From assembly GCA_965146665.1 (NCBI GenBank), contig CBCTHE010000003.1:124001-188000 (forward strand): a stretch of DNA of 64,000 bases, read 5' to 3'. Of this stretch, positions 9,414 to 18,565 are shown one piece after another (the first letter of the stretch is position 1; every line of letters begins with the position of its first letter). Position numbers and translations under genes: made by a program. The notes beneath the pieces were generated by a model. That model saw only the letters and a list, made by a program, of their open reading frames with translations, did not search any database and was not told where the DNA came from. Origin of the DNA: Ructibacterium sp965146665. GTDB taxonomy: Bacteria; Bacillota; Clostridia; Monoglobales; Monoglobaceae.

Positions 9414-10306
9414 TGACTATGACAAGCAATTTTAAGCCGAAGCGGGCGGAACAGAGCCAGCGCCCGCAGCTTTCCACAGAGGAATGGATGGCAAAAAAGC
9501 AGGCGGAGAAAGAGGAAGTCTATGCGGTCATAGATGAGACTGCAAAAGAGGTTTTGTCCGATCCTGCCAAGTTGCAGGGCTTCCTCGATACGCAGAGCAG
9601 AATGGATCGGTACTCTGCGGCAAACGCCCTGTTGATTTTCAAGCAATACCCCAGCGCCACCCAGCTCAAGAGCTTCGGGGATTGGGGAGAAGAGAATGTG
9701 AAGATCAACAAGGGCGAAAAGAGCCTGTCCATTCTTGAGCCGGTAGAGTACACCAAGAAAGACGGGACGCCGGGGATCGCCTACAATGTGAAAAAGGTCT
9801 TTGATGTGGCGCAGACCAACGGGAAGCGTCTGCCTGCGCCCAGCGTGAACCGAGACCCTCAGCAGCTTGTGGCGGTTATGCTGGATACTGCTCCGGTGAA
9901 AGTTGAGGTTGCAGATGAGTTGCCTTTCCCTGAAATGGGAGCGTTCTACAACAACGATAAGCAGACCCTCTATATCAAGCGGGATATTGGCGACAGCGTT
10001 GCCCTTTGTCAGTGTGTGGCGCAGGAGCTTGGACACGCCCAGCTTGCCATCAACAGCGAGGCATACAGCCGCAGGGACTCCGGTTTTCAGGCGGTTTGCA
10101 TTGGATATATGGTCTGCAAGAAGTACGGCGTGGACACCCAGAACTTCGCCATTGGGCGGGTGCCGGACGAGCTTGCCAAAGCCGAGCCAAAGGAGCAGCG
10201 TGATGTTCTGTCCAAGACCCGCACAGCGATGAGCGAGATCTGCTCCAGAGTATCCGATGAGCTTTACCGCCAGAAGCAGGAACGGAGCAAGGACAGGGAG
10301 AGATAA
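9413..10306 (+). CDS. ArdC-like protein with degenerate zincin motif
   Basis: The 297-residue protein has an ArdC-type N-terminal region (residues 30-125, including SRMDRYSAANALLIFKQYP), related to single-strand DNA-binding antirestriction proteins. A metallopeptidase-like half follows. The expected HExxH motif reads QELGH at about residue 203, so the first zinc ligand is missing and protease activity is doubtful. The family is common in Clostridia ICEs between PcfB and the coupling protein. It may protect incoming single-stranded DNA, but this is inferred from family only. Confidence 0.75.
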   Translation: MTMTSNFKPKRAEQSQRPQLSTEEWMAKKQAEKEEVYAVIDETAKEVLSDPAKLQGFLDTQSRMDRYSAANALLIFKQYPSATQLKSFGDWGEENVKINKGEKSLSILEPVEYTKKDGTPGIAYNVKKVFDVAQTNGKRLPAPSVNRDPQQLVAVMLDTAPVKVEVADELPFPEMGAFYNNDKQTLYIKRDIGDSVALCQCVAQELGHAQLAINSEAYSRRDSGFQAVCIGYMVCKKYGVDTQNFAIGRVPDELAKAEPKEQRDVLSKTRTAMSEICSRVSDELYRQKQERSKDRER

Positions 10307-10318
10307 GGGGGGCAGAGA

Positions 10319-10522
10319 ATGAACGAGAGACGGTATTTTGTCGCTCTGGACGATTACGAGCATGGGGTTGTCATTCGCTCTCTGAACGATAAAAAGACCG
10401 AGCTTCGGAGCGAGGGCAAGGCGACGGATGCTGTTGACGATCTGATTATCAAGATTGGCAATGCCCCCAGCAAAAAGTTCAGGGTAATCGAGAAAGACAG
10501 GCGGAGCCATGACGAGAGATAA
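10319..10522 (+). CDS. small conserved ICE protein
   Basis: This 67-residue soluble protein (starting MNERRYFVALDDYEHGVVIR) lies between the ArdC-like gene and the coupling-protein gene and overlaps the latter by 14 bases. It has a purine-rich ribosome site (GGGGGGCAGAG). I recognise the position and type from related ICEs, but I cannot assign a function or a certain family name. Confidence 0.65.
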   Translation: MNERRYFVALDDYEHGVVIRSLNDKKTELRSEGKATDAVDDLIIKIGNAPSKKFRVIEKDRRSHDER

Positions 10523-12299
10523 TGACCGGCAGAGCGCCATCATTCTTTCCATCATCGGTATTGTTCCTGTCGTGTGGGTTGCGCTTCTGATTGCGCCTTC
10601 TGTCTCAGGCGGGCTTCCAGAGATTCTTCCCAAGTTGGCGACGGTGTTCAATGAGCCGTTTCAAATAGAGCTGTGCGAGGACAGTCTGCGGACTGTCCTC
10701 ATTTTGCTCCTGAGCTATGGCATGGGTATCGGGATTTACTTCTCCACACGCAGGAACTACCGCCGCAGGGAGGAACATGGTTCTGCCAAGTGGGGCGATG
10801 CAAGAGCGATAAGCCGGAAGTATCAGCAGTCGCCGCCCTCCAACAACAAGCTGATGACCCAGAATGTGAAAATCGGCTTAAATGCCAAGAAGCACAGGCG
10901 CAACCTGAATACCCTTGTCTGCGGCGGTAGTGGTGCCGGTAAGACGAGGTTTTACTGCAAGCCCAATCTCATGCAGGCAAACACCTCGTTTGTAATCCTT
11001 GACCCAAAGGGGGAAATCCTGCGGGATACCGGAGGACTGTTAAAGGCAAAGGGATATGAAATCCGAGTTCTTGACCTGATTTCTATGGAAAAGAGCCATT
11101 GCTACAATCCCTTTGTCTATTTGCAGAGTGACAATGATGTGCAGCGTCTTGTGACCAATCTATTCAAAAGCACCACGCCAAAGGGCGCTCAGGCACAAGA
11201 CCCCTTTTGGGATACGGCGGCTTCCATGCTGCTGCTTGCACTGATCTTCTACCTTCGGTACGAAGCGCCGGAAGAGGAGCAGAATTTTCCGATGGTGATG
11301 GAGATGCTTCGAGCGGGCGCTATCGAGGACGAGGAGGACAACAGACCGACCCCACTGGACAATCTGTTTTCAGATCTGGAGATGGAGAATCCAGACCATA
11401 TCGCAGTGAAGTATTATCACAACTATCATTCTGGTAGCGCAAAAACCATCCAGTCGATTCAGATCACTCTTGCAGCAAGGCTTGAAAAGTTCAACCTTGA
11501 AAGCCTTGCGGCGATGACGCAGACGGACGAGTTGGACTTGCCCTCAATGGGTGAGAAGAAGGTTGCGCTGTTTGCTCTGATTCCTGATAACGACTCCAGT
11601 TTTAATTTTCTCGTGTCAATCCTATACACGCAGCTTTTCCAGCAGTTATTCTATTCAGCCGACCATGTGCATGGCGGCTCCTTGCCTGTGCCGGTTCACT
11701 TCCTGATGGACGAGTTTGCCAATGTCTCACTGCCTGATGACTTCGACAAGATTTTATCCGTCATGCGTTCCAGAGGGGTATCGGTTTCAATTATCCTGCA
11801 AAACTTGGCGCAGCTCAAAGCGCTATTTGAAAAGCAGTGGGAGTCCATTGTGGGCAACTGCGATGAGTTTCTCTATTTGGGCGGCAACGAGCAATCGACG
11901 CACAAATATGTGTCTGAACTGCTGGGCAAGGAGACGATTGACACAAACACCTTTGGTAAGAGTTCGGGACGGAGCGGAAACTACTCCACCAACTACCAGA
12001 TCAGCGGTCGTGAGCTTTTGACCCCCGATGAAGTTCGGATGCTGGACAATCAGTATGCGATCCTCTTTATCCGAGGGGAGCGCCCTGTGATGGATTTCAA
12101 GTATGACATCTTGAAACACCCTGAAGTGAAGCTGACCGCCGATGGGGACGGAGAGATTTACCAACATGGCACTGTGAAATCCGATGTTGCGACCATCCTT
12201 GTGGGCTGGCTCGACCCTGAGCTTGTCCCTGAGATGGAACTCACAGAAACGAACTACGAGCTTCTGTCCGAGGAGGACTTTGAGGCAGACAATCAATGA
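10509..12299 (+). CDS. VirD4/TraG-type conjugation coupling ATPase
   Basis: The 596-residue type IV coupling protein has two N-terminal membrane segments (about residues 12-32 and 60-78). Its TraG/TraD ATPase domain has Walker A GSGAGKT near residue 141 and Walker B HFLMDEFAN near residue 399. It would hand the relaxase-DNA complex to the membrane channel made by the genes just downstream. The length is usual for the Tn1549-type protein. The start is translationally coupled to the small gene ahead, and the stop is followed within 15 bases by the Maff2 start. Confidence 0.93.
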   Translation: MTRDNDRQSAIILSIIGIVPVVWVALLIAPSVSGGLPEILPKLATVFNEPFQIELCEDSLRTVLILLLSYGMGIGIYFSTRRNYRRREEHGSAKWGDARAISRKYQQSPPSNNKLMTQNVKIGLNAKKHRRNLNTLVCGGSGAGKTRFYCKPNLMQANTSFVILDPKGEILRDTGGLLKAKGYEIRVLDLISMEKSHCYNPFVYLQSDNDVQRLVTNLFKSTTPKGAQAQDPFWDTAASMLLLALIFYLRYEAPEEEQNFPMVMEMLRAGAIEDEEDNRPTPLDNLFSDLEMENPDHIAVKYYHNYHSGSAKTIQSIQITLAARLEKFNLESLAAMTQTDELDLPSMGEKKVALFALIPDNDSSFNFLVSILYTQLFQQLFYSADHVHGGSLPVPVHFLMDEFANVSLPDDFDKILSVMRSRGVSVSIILQNLAQLKALFEKQWESIVGNCDEFLYLGGNEQSTHKYVSELLGKETIDTNTFGKSSGRSGNYSTNYQISGRELLTPDEVRMLDNQYAILFIRGERPVMDFKYDILKHPEVKLTADGDGEIYQHGTVKSDVATILVGWLDPELVPEMELTETNYELLSEEDFEADNQ

Positions 12300-12314
12300 A
12301 TGGAGGAAATATCT

Positions 12315-12671
12315 ATGAAAATCTTTAACAATAACACCAATAAGGAGACCGGCAAGCTGCCCATGCAGGGCAAGGTCAGGAAAGGGTATCGAACCTACTG
12401 CGCTTTGGTGATGGCGCTCACTCTTGCAGTGGGCATGGCGGCTCCGGCGTATGCTGCGGGCGATCCCTTGTCCGTCATCAATAACCTTTCCGATTTCATT
12501 TTCGGTTTGATTCGAGCGGTCGGTATGATACTGCTGGGCTTCGGCATCGTGCAGGTGGGCTTGTCTTTGAAATCTCACGACCCGTCTCAGCGTGCTAACG
12601 GCTTTCTGACCCTTGCCGGCGGCGTGATTATCACCTTCGCAAAGGAGATTCTGACTCTTATCGTCGGATAA
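12315..12671 (+). CDS. Maff2-family small membrane protein
   Basis: The product has about 118 residues with two hydrophobic stretches: a signal-like one ending in AAPAYAAG near residue 50 and a second around residues 62-82, with another at the C-terminus. The pattern fits the Maff2 family of Tn1549-like ICEs, which has a VirB2-like size and topology and may be the pilin-like or pore part. I chose the ATG at 12315 because GGAGGA lies 7 bases ahead; the in-frame ATG at 12300 lacks a ribosome site. Confidence 0.78.
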   Translation: MKIFNNNTNKETGKLPMQGKVRKGYRTYCALVMALTLAVGMAAPAYAAGDPLSVINNLSDFIFGLIRAVGMILLGFGIVQVGLSLKSHDPSQRANGFLTLAGGVIITFAKEILTLIVG

Positions 12672-12700
12672 ACACTCAAATCCAAAATCGAAACACTCAG

Positions 12701-12740
12701 GAAGGGGTGTTCCCAGCAAGGAACACCCCTTCTTTTCGTT
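12701..12740 (+). terminator. intrinsic terminator or attenuator inside the tra operon
   Basis: A perfect 13-bp stem (GAAGGGGTGTTCC / GGAACACCCCTTC) with a 6-base loop is followed by TTTTCGTTT. It sits between the Maff2 gene and the VirB6-like gene. It would lower expression of the downstream channel genes relative to the abundant small membrane protein. Confidence 0.75.
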
Positions 12741-12760
12741 TATAGGAGGAGGTGCGAAGA

Positions 12761-13597
12761 TTGAGTGATTCTTGGGTTGTTCAGAACCTTGAAAATGCCC
12801 TTGAGACATGGAACGACAAACTGGCTGAGATTTGGACGCTTATCACAACGACCCCGCAGGAGTTCAAGGGCGGCGGGATATGGAGTGTCATCGTGAATAT
12901 CAACGGAGCGGTTCAGGCAATCGGTCTTGCGCTGCTCGTTCTGTTTTTTGTTGTGGGTATGGTAAAGACCTGCGGCAGCTATACGGATGTAAAGAAGCCA
13001 GAACATGCCTTGAAGCTCTTTGTGCGATTTGCATTGGCAAAGGGCGCTATCACCTACGGCATGGAGCTGATGCTTGCGCTATTCAACATCGTGCAGGGAA
13101 CCATCTCGACAATTATGACAGCGGCAGGGTTCAGCTCCGCATCGCAGACCGTTCTCCCACCGGAGATGATTACTACTATCGAGGACTGCGGTTTCTTTGA
13201 GTCTATCCCCTTATGGGCGGTAACGCTGATAGGTGGACTGTTCATCACTGTGCTGTCTTTTATCTTAATAATGACGGTCTATGGGCGCTTTTTCAAGCTC
13301 TATATGTACACAGCGCTTGCGCCGATCCCGCTATCAACCTTTGCGGGAGAACCGTCTCAAAATGTTGGCAAGTCGTTCATCAAGAGCTTCTGTGCGGTCT
13401 GCCTTGAAGGAGCGGTTATTGTGTTGGCATGTATCATCTTCTCACTGTTTGCCTCGTCGCCGCCTGTCGTGAATCCTGATGCGGCGGCAGTCACGCAAGT
13501 GTGGTCTTATATCGGAGAGCTGGTTTTTAACATGCTTGTGTTGGTTGGAAGCGTGAAGATGGCAGACCGGATTATTCGTGAGATGATGGGACTGTAA
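12761..13597 (+). CDS. VirB6/TrbL-like conjugation membrane protein
   Basis: The product has about 278 residues with five or six hydrophobic segments (for example NGAVQAIGLALLVLFFVVG, and two more around residues 150-185 and 205-235). It matches the TrbL/VirB6-type channel protein of Tn1549-like ICEs. I prefer the TTG start at 12761, giving MSDSWVVQNLENAL, because AGGAGGA ends 10 bases ahead. The upstream GTG at 12752 touches the ribosome site. It would form part of the inner DNA-translocation pore with VirB4 and PrgI. Confidence 0.85.
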   Translation: MSDSWVVQNLENALETWNDKLAEIWTLITTTPQEFKGGGIWSVIVNINGAVQAIGLALLVLFFVVGMVKTCGSYTDVKKPEHALKLFVRFALAKGAITYGMELMLALFNIVQGTISTIMTAAGFSSASQTVLPPEMITTIEDCGFFESIPLWAVTLIGGLFITVLSFILIMTVYGRFFKLYMYTALAPIPLSTFAGEPSQNVGKSFIKSFCAVCLEGAVIVLACIIFSLFASSPPVVNPDAAAVTQVWSYIGELVFNMLVLVGSVKMADRIIREMMGL

Positions 13598-13607
13598 GGT
13601 GTATGCC

Positions 13608-13802
13608 ATGAAACGAATCTATAACAAATGGCAGGGATATTCCCTTGCCGATTGCGACTGCCGGTACTGTCTCTACTATGGCGGCAAAAGGAGAGGGGAG
13701 CGTATATGTCTAAATGAGAAATGCGTTTGCCTCGAAGAGATCTGCGAAGCCATAGAGCGGGAAGGCGGAGAAAGGAAGGACAATGGAAGTCAAGATCAAT
13801 AG
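13608..13802 (+). CDS. small Cys-rich ICE protein
   Basis: A 64-residue protein with seven cysteines, including the cluster CDCRYC and the later CLNEKCVCLEEIC, suggesting a zinc-binding knuckle. It lies between the VirB6-like gene and prgI and overlaps the latter by 20 bases. No strong ribosome site is visible, so it may be translated by coupling from the gene ahead. I have seen similar short Cys-rich frames at this spot in related ICEs, but no function is known. Confidence 0.6.
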   Translation: MKRIYNKWQGYSLADCDCRYCLYYGGKRRGERICLNEKCVCLEEICEAIEREGGERKDNGSQDQ

Positions 13803-14148
13803 AGAGATTCGCAACTACACCGAATCAATGTTTTTTGGACTGTCCCTGCGGCAGTTCATTTTTTCTGCCTGTGCCTGTGTAGTGGCTGTTGGACTCTATT
13901 TTTTGTTGAAACCCCATCTTGGGACGGAGACAGTATCGTGGGTCTGCATTTTGGGTGCAGCGCCCTTTGCGGCGCTTGGGTTTTTGAAGTATAACGGCAT
14001 GACTGCGGAGAAGTTCATCTACACTTGGGTGAAATCTGAGTTCATCATGCCGAAGAGGTTGACTTTTCGAGCGACCAACACCTACTACGAGCTGATGAAG
14101 CCCAGCATGGAGAAAAAGACAAAGGAGGCTTTGAAGTCGAATGATTAA
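13783..14148 (+). CDS. PrgI family (VirB3-like) protein
   Basis: The 121-residue protein has the PrgI pattern: an N-terminal VKINREIRNYTESMFFGLSL, two adjacent membrane segments (residues 27-46 and 52-70) and a soluble tail with YELMKPS. PrgI proteins are the Gram-positive counterpart of VirB3 and recruit the VirB4 ATPase to the membrane. The stop overlaps the virB4 start by 8 bases, which agrees with this partnership. Confidence 0.87.
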   Translation: MEVKINREIRNYTESMFFGLSLRQFIFSACACVVAVGLYFLLKPHLGTETVSWVCILGAAPFAALGFLKYNGMTAEKFIYTWVKSEFIMPKRLTFRATNTYYELMKPSMEKKTKEALKSND

Positions 14149-16474
14149 GACATTATCGAACCTGTTTAAGCAGGACAAGGAGAAGTTTGTTGTGCCGAGA
14201 AGCGTTCAGGATGTGATCCCCGTCACCGCCATCTACGATGACGGTATCTTTCAGGTGGGTAGGGACAAGTTCTCCAAAATCTTTAAGTTTTCGGACATCA
14301 ACTATGCTGTTGCCAGTCGGGAGGATAAGGAAGCGATGTTCCTCGAATACTCTGAGCTTCTTAACTCCCTCGACAGCGGCGCAACAACAAAGATAACCAT
14401 CAACAACCGGCGCTTGAACCGTTTGGACTTTGAGAAAACCATCTTGATTCCCATGAAGGGAGATGAGCTGGACGAATATCGAGAAGAGTATAACAAGATG
14501 CTCTTGGATAAGGCGACCGGCGCTAACTCCATCGTGCAGGACAAGTATATGACGATTTCCGTCAATAAGAAATCGGTGGAGGATGCCAGAACCTATTTTG
14601 CACGAGTAGGTGCGGATCTGATTGCTCATTTTGGGCGGCTTGGGAGTAAGTGCATTGAGCTGGAGACAGAAGAAAGGCTCCGCATTTTCCATGACTTCTA
14701 TCGAGTGGGTGAGGAAACCTCTTTCCGGTTTGATATGAAAGAAACCCGTAAAAAAGGACACAGCTTTAAGGACTTTATCTGCCCTGACACGATGGAGTTC
14801 GAGAAGGACTACTTCAAGTTGGGAGATCGGTATGGCAGAGTGCTGTTTCTTCGTGAGTATGCGTCCTATATCAAGGACAGCATGGTGGCGGAGCTGACGG
14901 ATATGAACCGTAACCTGATGATGAGCATTGATGTTGTGCCGGTTCCCACCGATGAAGCGGTTAAGGAGGCGGAGAACCGTTTGCTCGGTGTCGAAACGAA
15001 TATAACGAATTGGCAGCGCAAGCAGAATCAGAACAACAACTTCTCCGCCACCGTCCCTTACGACATGGAGCAGCAGAAGCGTGAGATGAAGGAGTTTCTG
15101 GACGATCTGACTACCAGAGACCAGCGCATGATGTTTGCCGTTCTGACGATGGTACACACCGCAGAGACAAAAGAGCAGCTCGACAATGACACCGAGGCGT
15201 TGTTGACTACCGCCAGAAAGCACCTGTGTCAGTTTGGTGTCTTGAAGTTTCAGCAGATGGACGGGTTGAATACGGTTATGCCGTTTGGCGTCCGCAAGGT
15301 GGATGCTTTCAGAACGCTGACAACCGAGAGCCTTGCGGTGTTTATCCCGTTTCGAGTGCAGGACATCTACCATGAGAACGGAATCTACTACGGTCAGAAT
15401 GTCATCAGCAAAAACATGATTATCGCTGACCGCAAACAGCTTTTGAACGGAAACGCCTTTATCTTGGGCGTTTCCGGCGGCGGCAAGTCTTTTGCCGCCA
15501 AGGGGGAGATCATCAATCAGGTGCTTGCCAGTAATGCAGACATTATCATTATCGACCCTGAGCGAGAGTATTCGCCACTTGTAAATGCTATGGGCGGCGA
15601 GATTATCAACATCTCTGCTACTTCTCCCAGCCATATCAACGCTATGGATATGAATAAGGACTATGGCGATGGCGCTAACCCTGTTATCCTGAAATCTGAG
15701 TTCATCATGTCGCTGTGTGAGCAGCTTATCGGCGGTTCCAATCTGGGGGCGAAGCAGAAGTCCATTATTGACCGATGCACCGCTTCTGTGTACCGCAGCT
15801 ATCAGCAAAACAACTATGAGGGTGCAGTTCCCACCTTGCAGGACTTCCGGCAGGAGCTTCTCAAACAGGACGAACCGGAGGCGCAAGAGATCGCCCTTGC
15901 CATTGAGCTGTTTACCAACGGCTCCCTGAACACCTTTGCGAAAGAGACCAATGTGGATACCGATAACCGGCTGATCTGCTATGACATTCTTGACCTCGGA
16001 AAGCAGCTCATGCCTATTGGTATGTTGGTGGTGCTGGACTCAATTCTGAACCGCATTACCCAGAACAGAGCGAAGGGCAAGAACACCTATATTTTCATCG
16101 ACGAGATCTATCTACTGTTCCAGCATGAGTACAGTGCAAACTTCCTGTTCACTCTTTGGAAGCGTGTCAGAAAGTATGGCGCTTATGCGACAGGTATCAC
16201 GCAGAATGTGGACGATCTGCTCCAGAGCCATTCGGCAAGGACGATGCTGGCAAACAGTGAGTTTATCATCATGCTCAATCAGGCATCGACGGACAGATTG
16301 GAGCTGGCGAAGCTGCTGAATATCTCCGATCTCCAGATGAGCTATATCACCAATGTGGAAGCAGGGCATGGGCTTATCAAGGTGGGAAGTTCGCTGGTGC
16401 CGTTTGCAAACAAGTTCCCCAGAAACACCAAACTCTACAAGCTCATGACAACAAAGCCGGGCGAGGGGGCATAA
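14141..16474 (+). CDS. virB4: VirB4-like conjugation ATPase
   Basis: The 777-residue protein has a conserved N-terminal CagE/TrbE-like half and a C-terminal RecA-like ATPase. Walker A is GVSGGGKSF near residue 444 and Walker B is IFIDEIYLLF near residue 650. It is the energising ATPase of the type IV channel. Length and order (prgI then virB4 then CHAP hydrolase) are as usual for Tn1549-type ICEs. The stop codon lies within the loop of a terminator-like hairpin at 16460-16490. Confidence 0.93.
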   Translation: MIKTLSNLFKQDKEKFVVPRSVQDVIPVTAIYDDGIFQVGRDKFSKIFKFSDINYAVASREDKEAMFLEYSELLNSLDSGATTKITINNRRLNRLDFEKTILIPMKGDELDEYREEYNKMLLDKATGANSIVQDKYMTISVNKKSVEDARTYFARVGADLIAHFGRLGSKCIELETEERLRIFHDFYRVGEETSFRFDMKETRKKGHSFKDFICPDTMEFEKDYFKLGDRYGRVLFLREYASYIKDSMVAELTDMNRNLMMSIDVVPVPTDEAVKEAENRLLGVETNITNWQRKQNQNNNFSATVPYDMEQQKREMKEFLDDLTTRDQRMMFAVLTMVHTAETKEQLDNDTEALLTTARKHLCQFGVLKFQQMDGLNTVMPFGVRKVDAFRTLTTESLAVFIPFRVQDIYHENGIYYGQNVISKNMIIADRKQLLNGNAFILGVSGGGKSFAAKGEIINQVLASNADIIIIDPEREYSPLVNAMGGEIINISATSPSHINAMDMNKDYGDGANPVILKSEFIMSLCEQLIGGSNLGAKQKSIIDRCTASVYRSYQQNNYEGAVPTLQDFRQELLKQDEPEAQEIALAIELFTNGSLNTFAKETNVDTDNRLICYDILDLGKQLMPIGMLVVLDSILNRITQNRAKGKNTYIFIDEIYLLFQHEYSANFLFTLWKRVRKYGAYATGITQNVDDLLQSHSARTMLANSEFIIMLNQASTDRLELAKLLNISDLQMSYITNVEAGHGLIKVGSSLVPFANKFPRNTKLYKLMTTKPGEGA

Positions 16475-16490
16475 CCCTCGCCTTTGTTTT
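16460..16490 (+). terminator. hairpin spanning the virB4 stop codon
   Basis: The inverted repeat GGCGAGGG / CCCTCGCC has a 7-base loop that contains the virB4 TAA and is followed by TTTGTTTTG. It looks like an intrinsic terminator that could cut expression of the CHAP gene. Confidence 0.6.
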
Positions 16491-16517
16491 GTCTATCAAT
16501 GAGAAAGGAGGGCATCA

Positions 16518-18527
16518 ATGGGGAAAATCAAGACCAAAGATGCAATTAAAGGCACAATCAAACAGATTGACCGAGCGGCGATTGCCTCTGATCGTATGCG
16601 TAGAGCCTATATCCAGACCAAAGAGAAAGCAGAAACTTCCACAAACCCCACAGAAAGCAGTGTGGAGGAGTATGCCTCTTCCCGCATCGAGGGTGGAGCT
16701 GAGACTGTGACGCATGAGGCGGGGCATCAAATTCAGAGGATAGGCAGGAACAGCGTTTCTCATGTGAAGGAGGATGTCACCGGTGCGAAGCAGGCTGTTC
16801 AGAACTTCAAAGCGGTAAGAGCTGAACAATCGAAAAAGGGAAAGAGAATAAAAACTCGTGAGTCCCAGATTGAGCTGGCAGCTCAGACAGAGACCCATTC
16901 TCCATCTGCCCCAACAGGCGGCATTAAGAGCAGCGAATATCATGCGTCATCTTCTAAGCATGAGACTGTTAAGCGGCGCTCAGGCAGGCAGGAGGAGCCA
17001 CCTAAGCGTGTATATGAACAGGGGAGAAAGAGAGCCGAACAGTCGATTCGTTCAAAGCAGAGGTTTAGCTTGGAAAAGAGCGTCGATGCTCCCCATGAGG
17101 GTATATCGGGACAGGAGAAACCCCATATACGCTCTCGAAACGCTGGGAGCAGATCTCACCGCATTGTGGAGCAGACGGACAAACGGGTAAAAGAATCCGT
17201 TAAGTCAGCCGGTAAGAAGTCTATCAAGACAACACAGCGGGCTGCGGCAAAAACAGCAAAAAAATCCATCAAGACCGCAGAACGGACAGCAAAAACTACG
17301 GTTAAGACCACGAAAGAAGCTGCGAAAGCGACAGAGAGAGCGGCTAAAGCTACCGCCAAGTCTGCCCAAAAAGCGGCTCAGGTGGCAAAGGCTGCGGCTA
17401 AAGCTGCTGCCGAGGGATTGAAGGCGGCTGTCAAAGTGACTGTCGCAGCGATAAAAGCAATCATTGCCGCTACTAAGGCTCTGATAACTGCCATAGCCGC
17501 AGGGGGCTGGGTAGCCGTTATTGTGATTGTGATTATCTGTTTGATTGGACTTGTGGCAAGCTCTGTATTTGGAATCTTCTTTTCGGGAGAGGATTCAGGC
17601 ACAGGAATGACAATGCAGACCGCAGTGCAGGAAATCAATGCAGACTATGATGCTCGATTGGAAGCTGAGAAAAGTGCTGTGTCCTATGATTCCCTTGAGA
17701 TGAGCGGAAGCAGGGCGGTTTGGAAAGAGGTGCTTGCTGTCTATGCTGTCAAGGTGAACACTGACCCTGATAATCCACAGGAGGTTGCCACGATGGACGA
17801 TAGCAAGAAGCAGCTCTTATCAGACATCTTTTGGGAAATGAACTCGATCTCTTCCAGAACGGAGACATCTACAAGCACAGTCACGACGGAGACAGACGAT
17901 GGGAATGGAAACATTGTTGAGACAGAAACGACGGAAACCTATACAACGCTCTATATCACTGTGAGCCACAAGACCGTTGATGAGATGGCACAGCAGTACG
18001 GTTTCTCTCAGGAGCAGAAGGACTACCTCGTGGAGCTTCTCAATGATGAGAACAATTCGCTATGGTCGGCTGTCCTCTATGGAATAGGATACAGTGACGA
18101 TCAGATTGTGACAGTCGCTCTATCGCAAATAGGGAACTACGGCGGAGCGCCTTACTGGAGCTGGTATGGCTTCGGCTCTCGTGTGGAATGGTGCGCCTGC
18201 TTCGTAAGCTGGTGTGCCAATGAGTGCGGTTATATTGACACAGGGGTTATTCCCAAGTATGCCGGTTGTGTCCTTGGCTCTCAATGGTTTAAGGACAGGG
18301 GACAGTGGATGGACAATTCTGCCGAGCCTGCCCCCGGCATGATTATCTTCTTTGACTGGAACGATGAGAACGGGCAGGACGGGGAGCCAGATCACACCGG
18401 AATTGTGGAGAAAGTCGAAAACGGCGTGGTCTACACTGTCGAGGGCAACTCTGGGGACAGTGTAAGAATCAACACCTATCCGGTTGGATACTACGAGATC
18501 TATGGCTACGGAGTTCCTCAGTATTAA
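16518..18527 (+). CDS. CHAP-domain cell-wall hydrolase of the ICE (VirB1-like role)
   Basis: The 669-residue membrane protein begins with a long basic region. Between residues about 215 and 320 it is almost entirely Ala, Lys and Thr in short repeats (such as KTAKKSIKTAERTAKTT), predicted to be a long helix. One membrane segment follows (residues about 328-352). The outer part ends in a CHAP amidase/endopeptidase domain, with the catalytic Cys in WCACFVSWC near residue 557 and the His in DHTGIVE near residue 624. Such hydrolases open peptidoglycan so the channel can cross the wall. The ribosome site is AAAGGAGGG. Confidence 0.87.
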   Translation: MGKIKTKDAIKGTIKQIDRAAIASDRMRRAYIQTKEKAETSTNPTESSVEEYASSRIEGGAETVTHEAGHQIQRIGRNSVSHVKEDVTGAKQAVQNFKAVRAEQSKKGKRIKTRESQIELAAQTETHSPSAPTGGIKSSEYHASSSKHETVKRRSGRQEEPPKRVYEQGRKRAEQSIRSKQRFSLEKSVDAPHEGISGQEKPHIRSRNAGSRSHRIVEQTDKRVKESVKSAGKKSIKTTQRAAAKTAKKSIKTAERTAKTTVKTTKEAAKATERAAKATAKSAQKAAQVAKAAAKAAAEGLKAAVKVTVAAIKAIIAATKALITAIAAGGWVAVIVIVIICLIGLVASSVFGIFFSGEDSGTGMTMQTAVQEINADYDARLEAEKSAVSYDSLEMSGSRAVWKEVLAVYAVKVNTDPDNPQEVATMDDSKKQLLSDIFWEMNSISSRTETSTSTVTTETDDGNGNIVETETTETYTTLYITVSHKTVDEMAQQYGFSQEQKDYLVELLNDENNSLWSAVLYGIGYSDDQIVTVALSQIGNYGGAPYWSWYGFGSRVEWCACFVSWCANECGYIDTGVIPKYAGCVLGSQWFKDRGQWMDNSAEPAPGMIIFFDWNDENGQDGEPDHTGIVEKVENGVVYTVEGNSGDSVRINTYPVGYYEIYGYGVPQY

Positions 18528-18529
18528 AA

Positions 18530-18553
18530 AACTGCCACCTAAAGGTGGCAGTT
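18530..18553 (-). terminator. terminator of the leftward XRE gene
   Basis: The 10-bp stem AACTGCCACC / GGTGGCAGTT has the loop TAAA. Read leftward it is followed by a run of T (the A-run at 18526-18531), so it serves the XRE gene at 18566-18874. It may also stop rightward transcripts from the tra operon. Confidence 0.7.
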
Positions 18554-18565
18554 ACATATCACATA

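Noticed and set aside
9359..10651. 430-codon open frame on the minus strand
   Set aside because: It lies antisense to the ArdC-like, small ICE and coupling-protein genes, has no ribosome site and encodes no recognisable domain. It is a shadow of biased codon use.
14153..15886. 577-codon open frame on the minus strand
   Set aside because: It is fully antisense to virB4, with a low-complexity His/Leu/Arg-rich product and no start signal.
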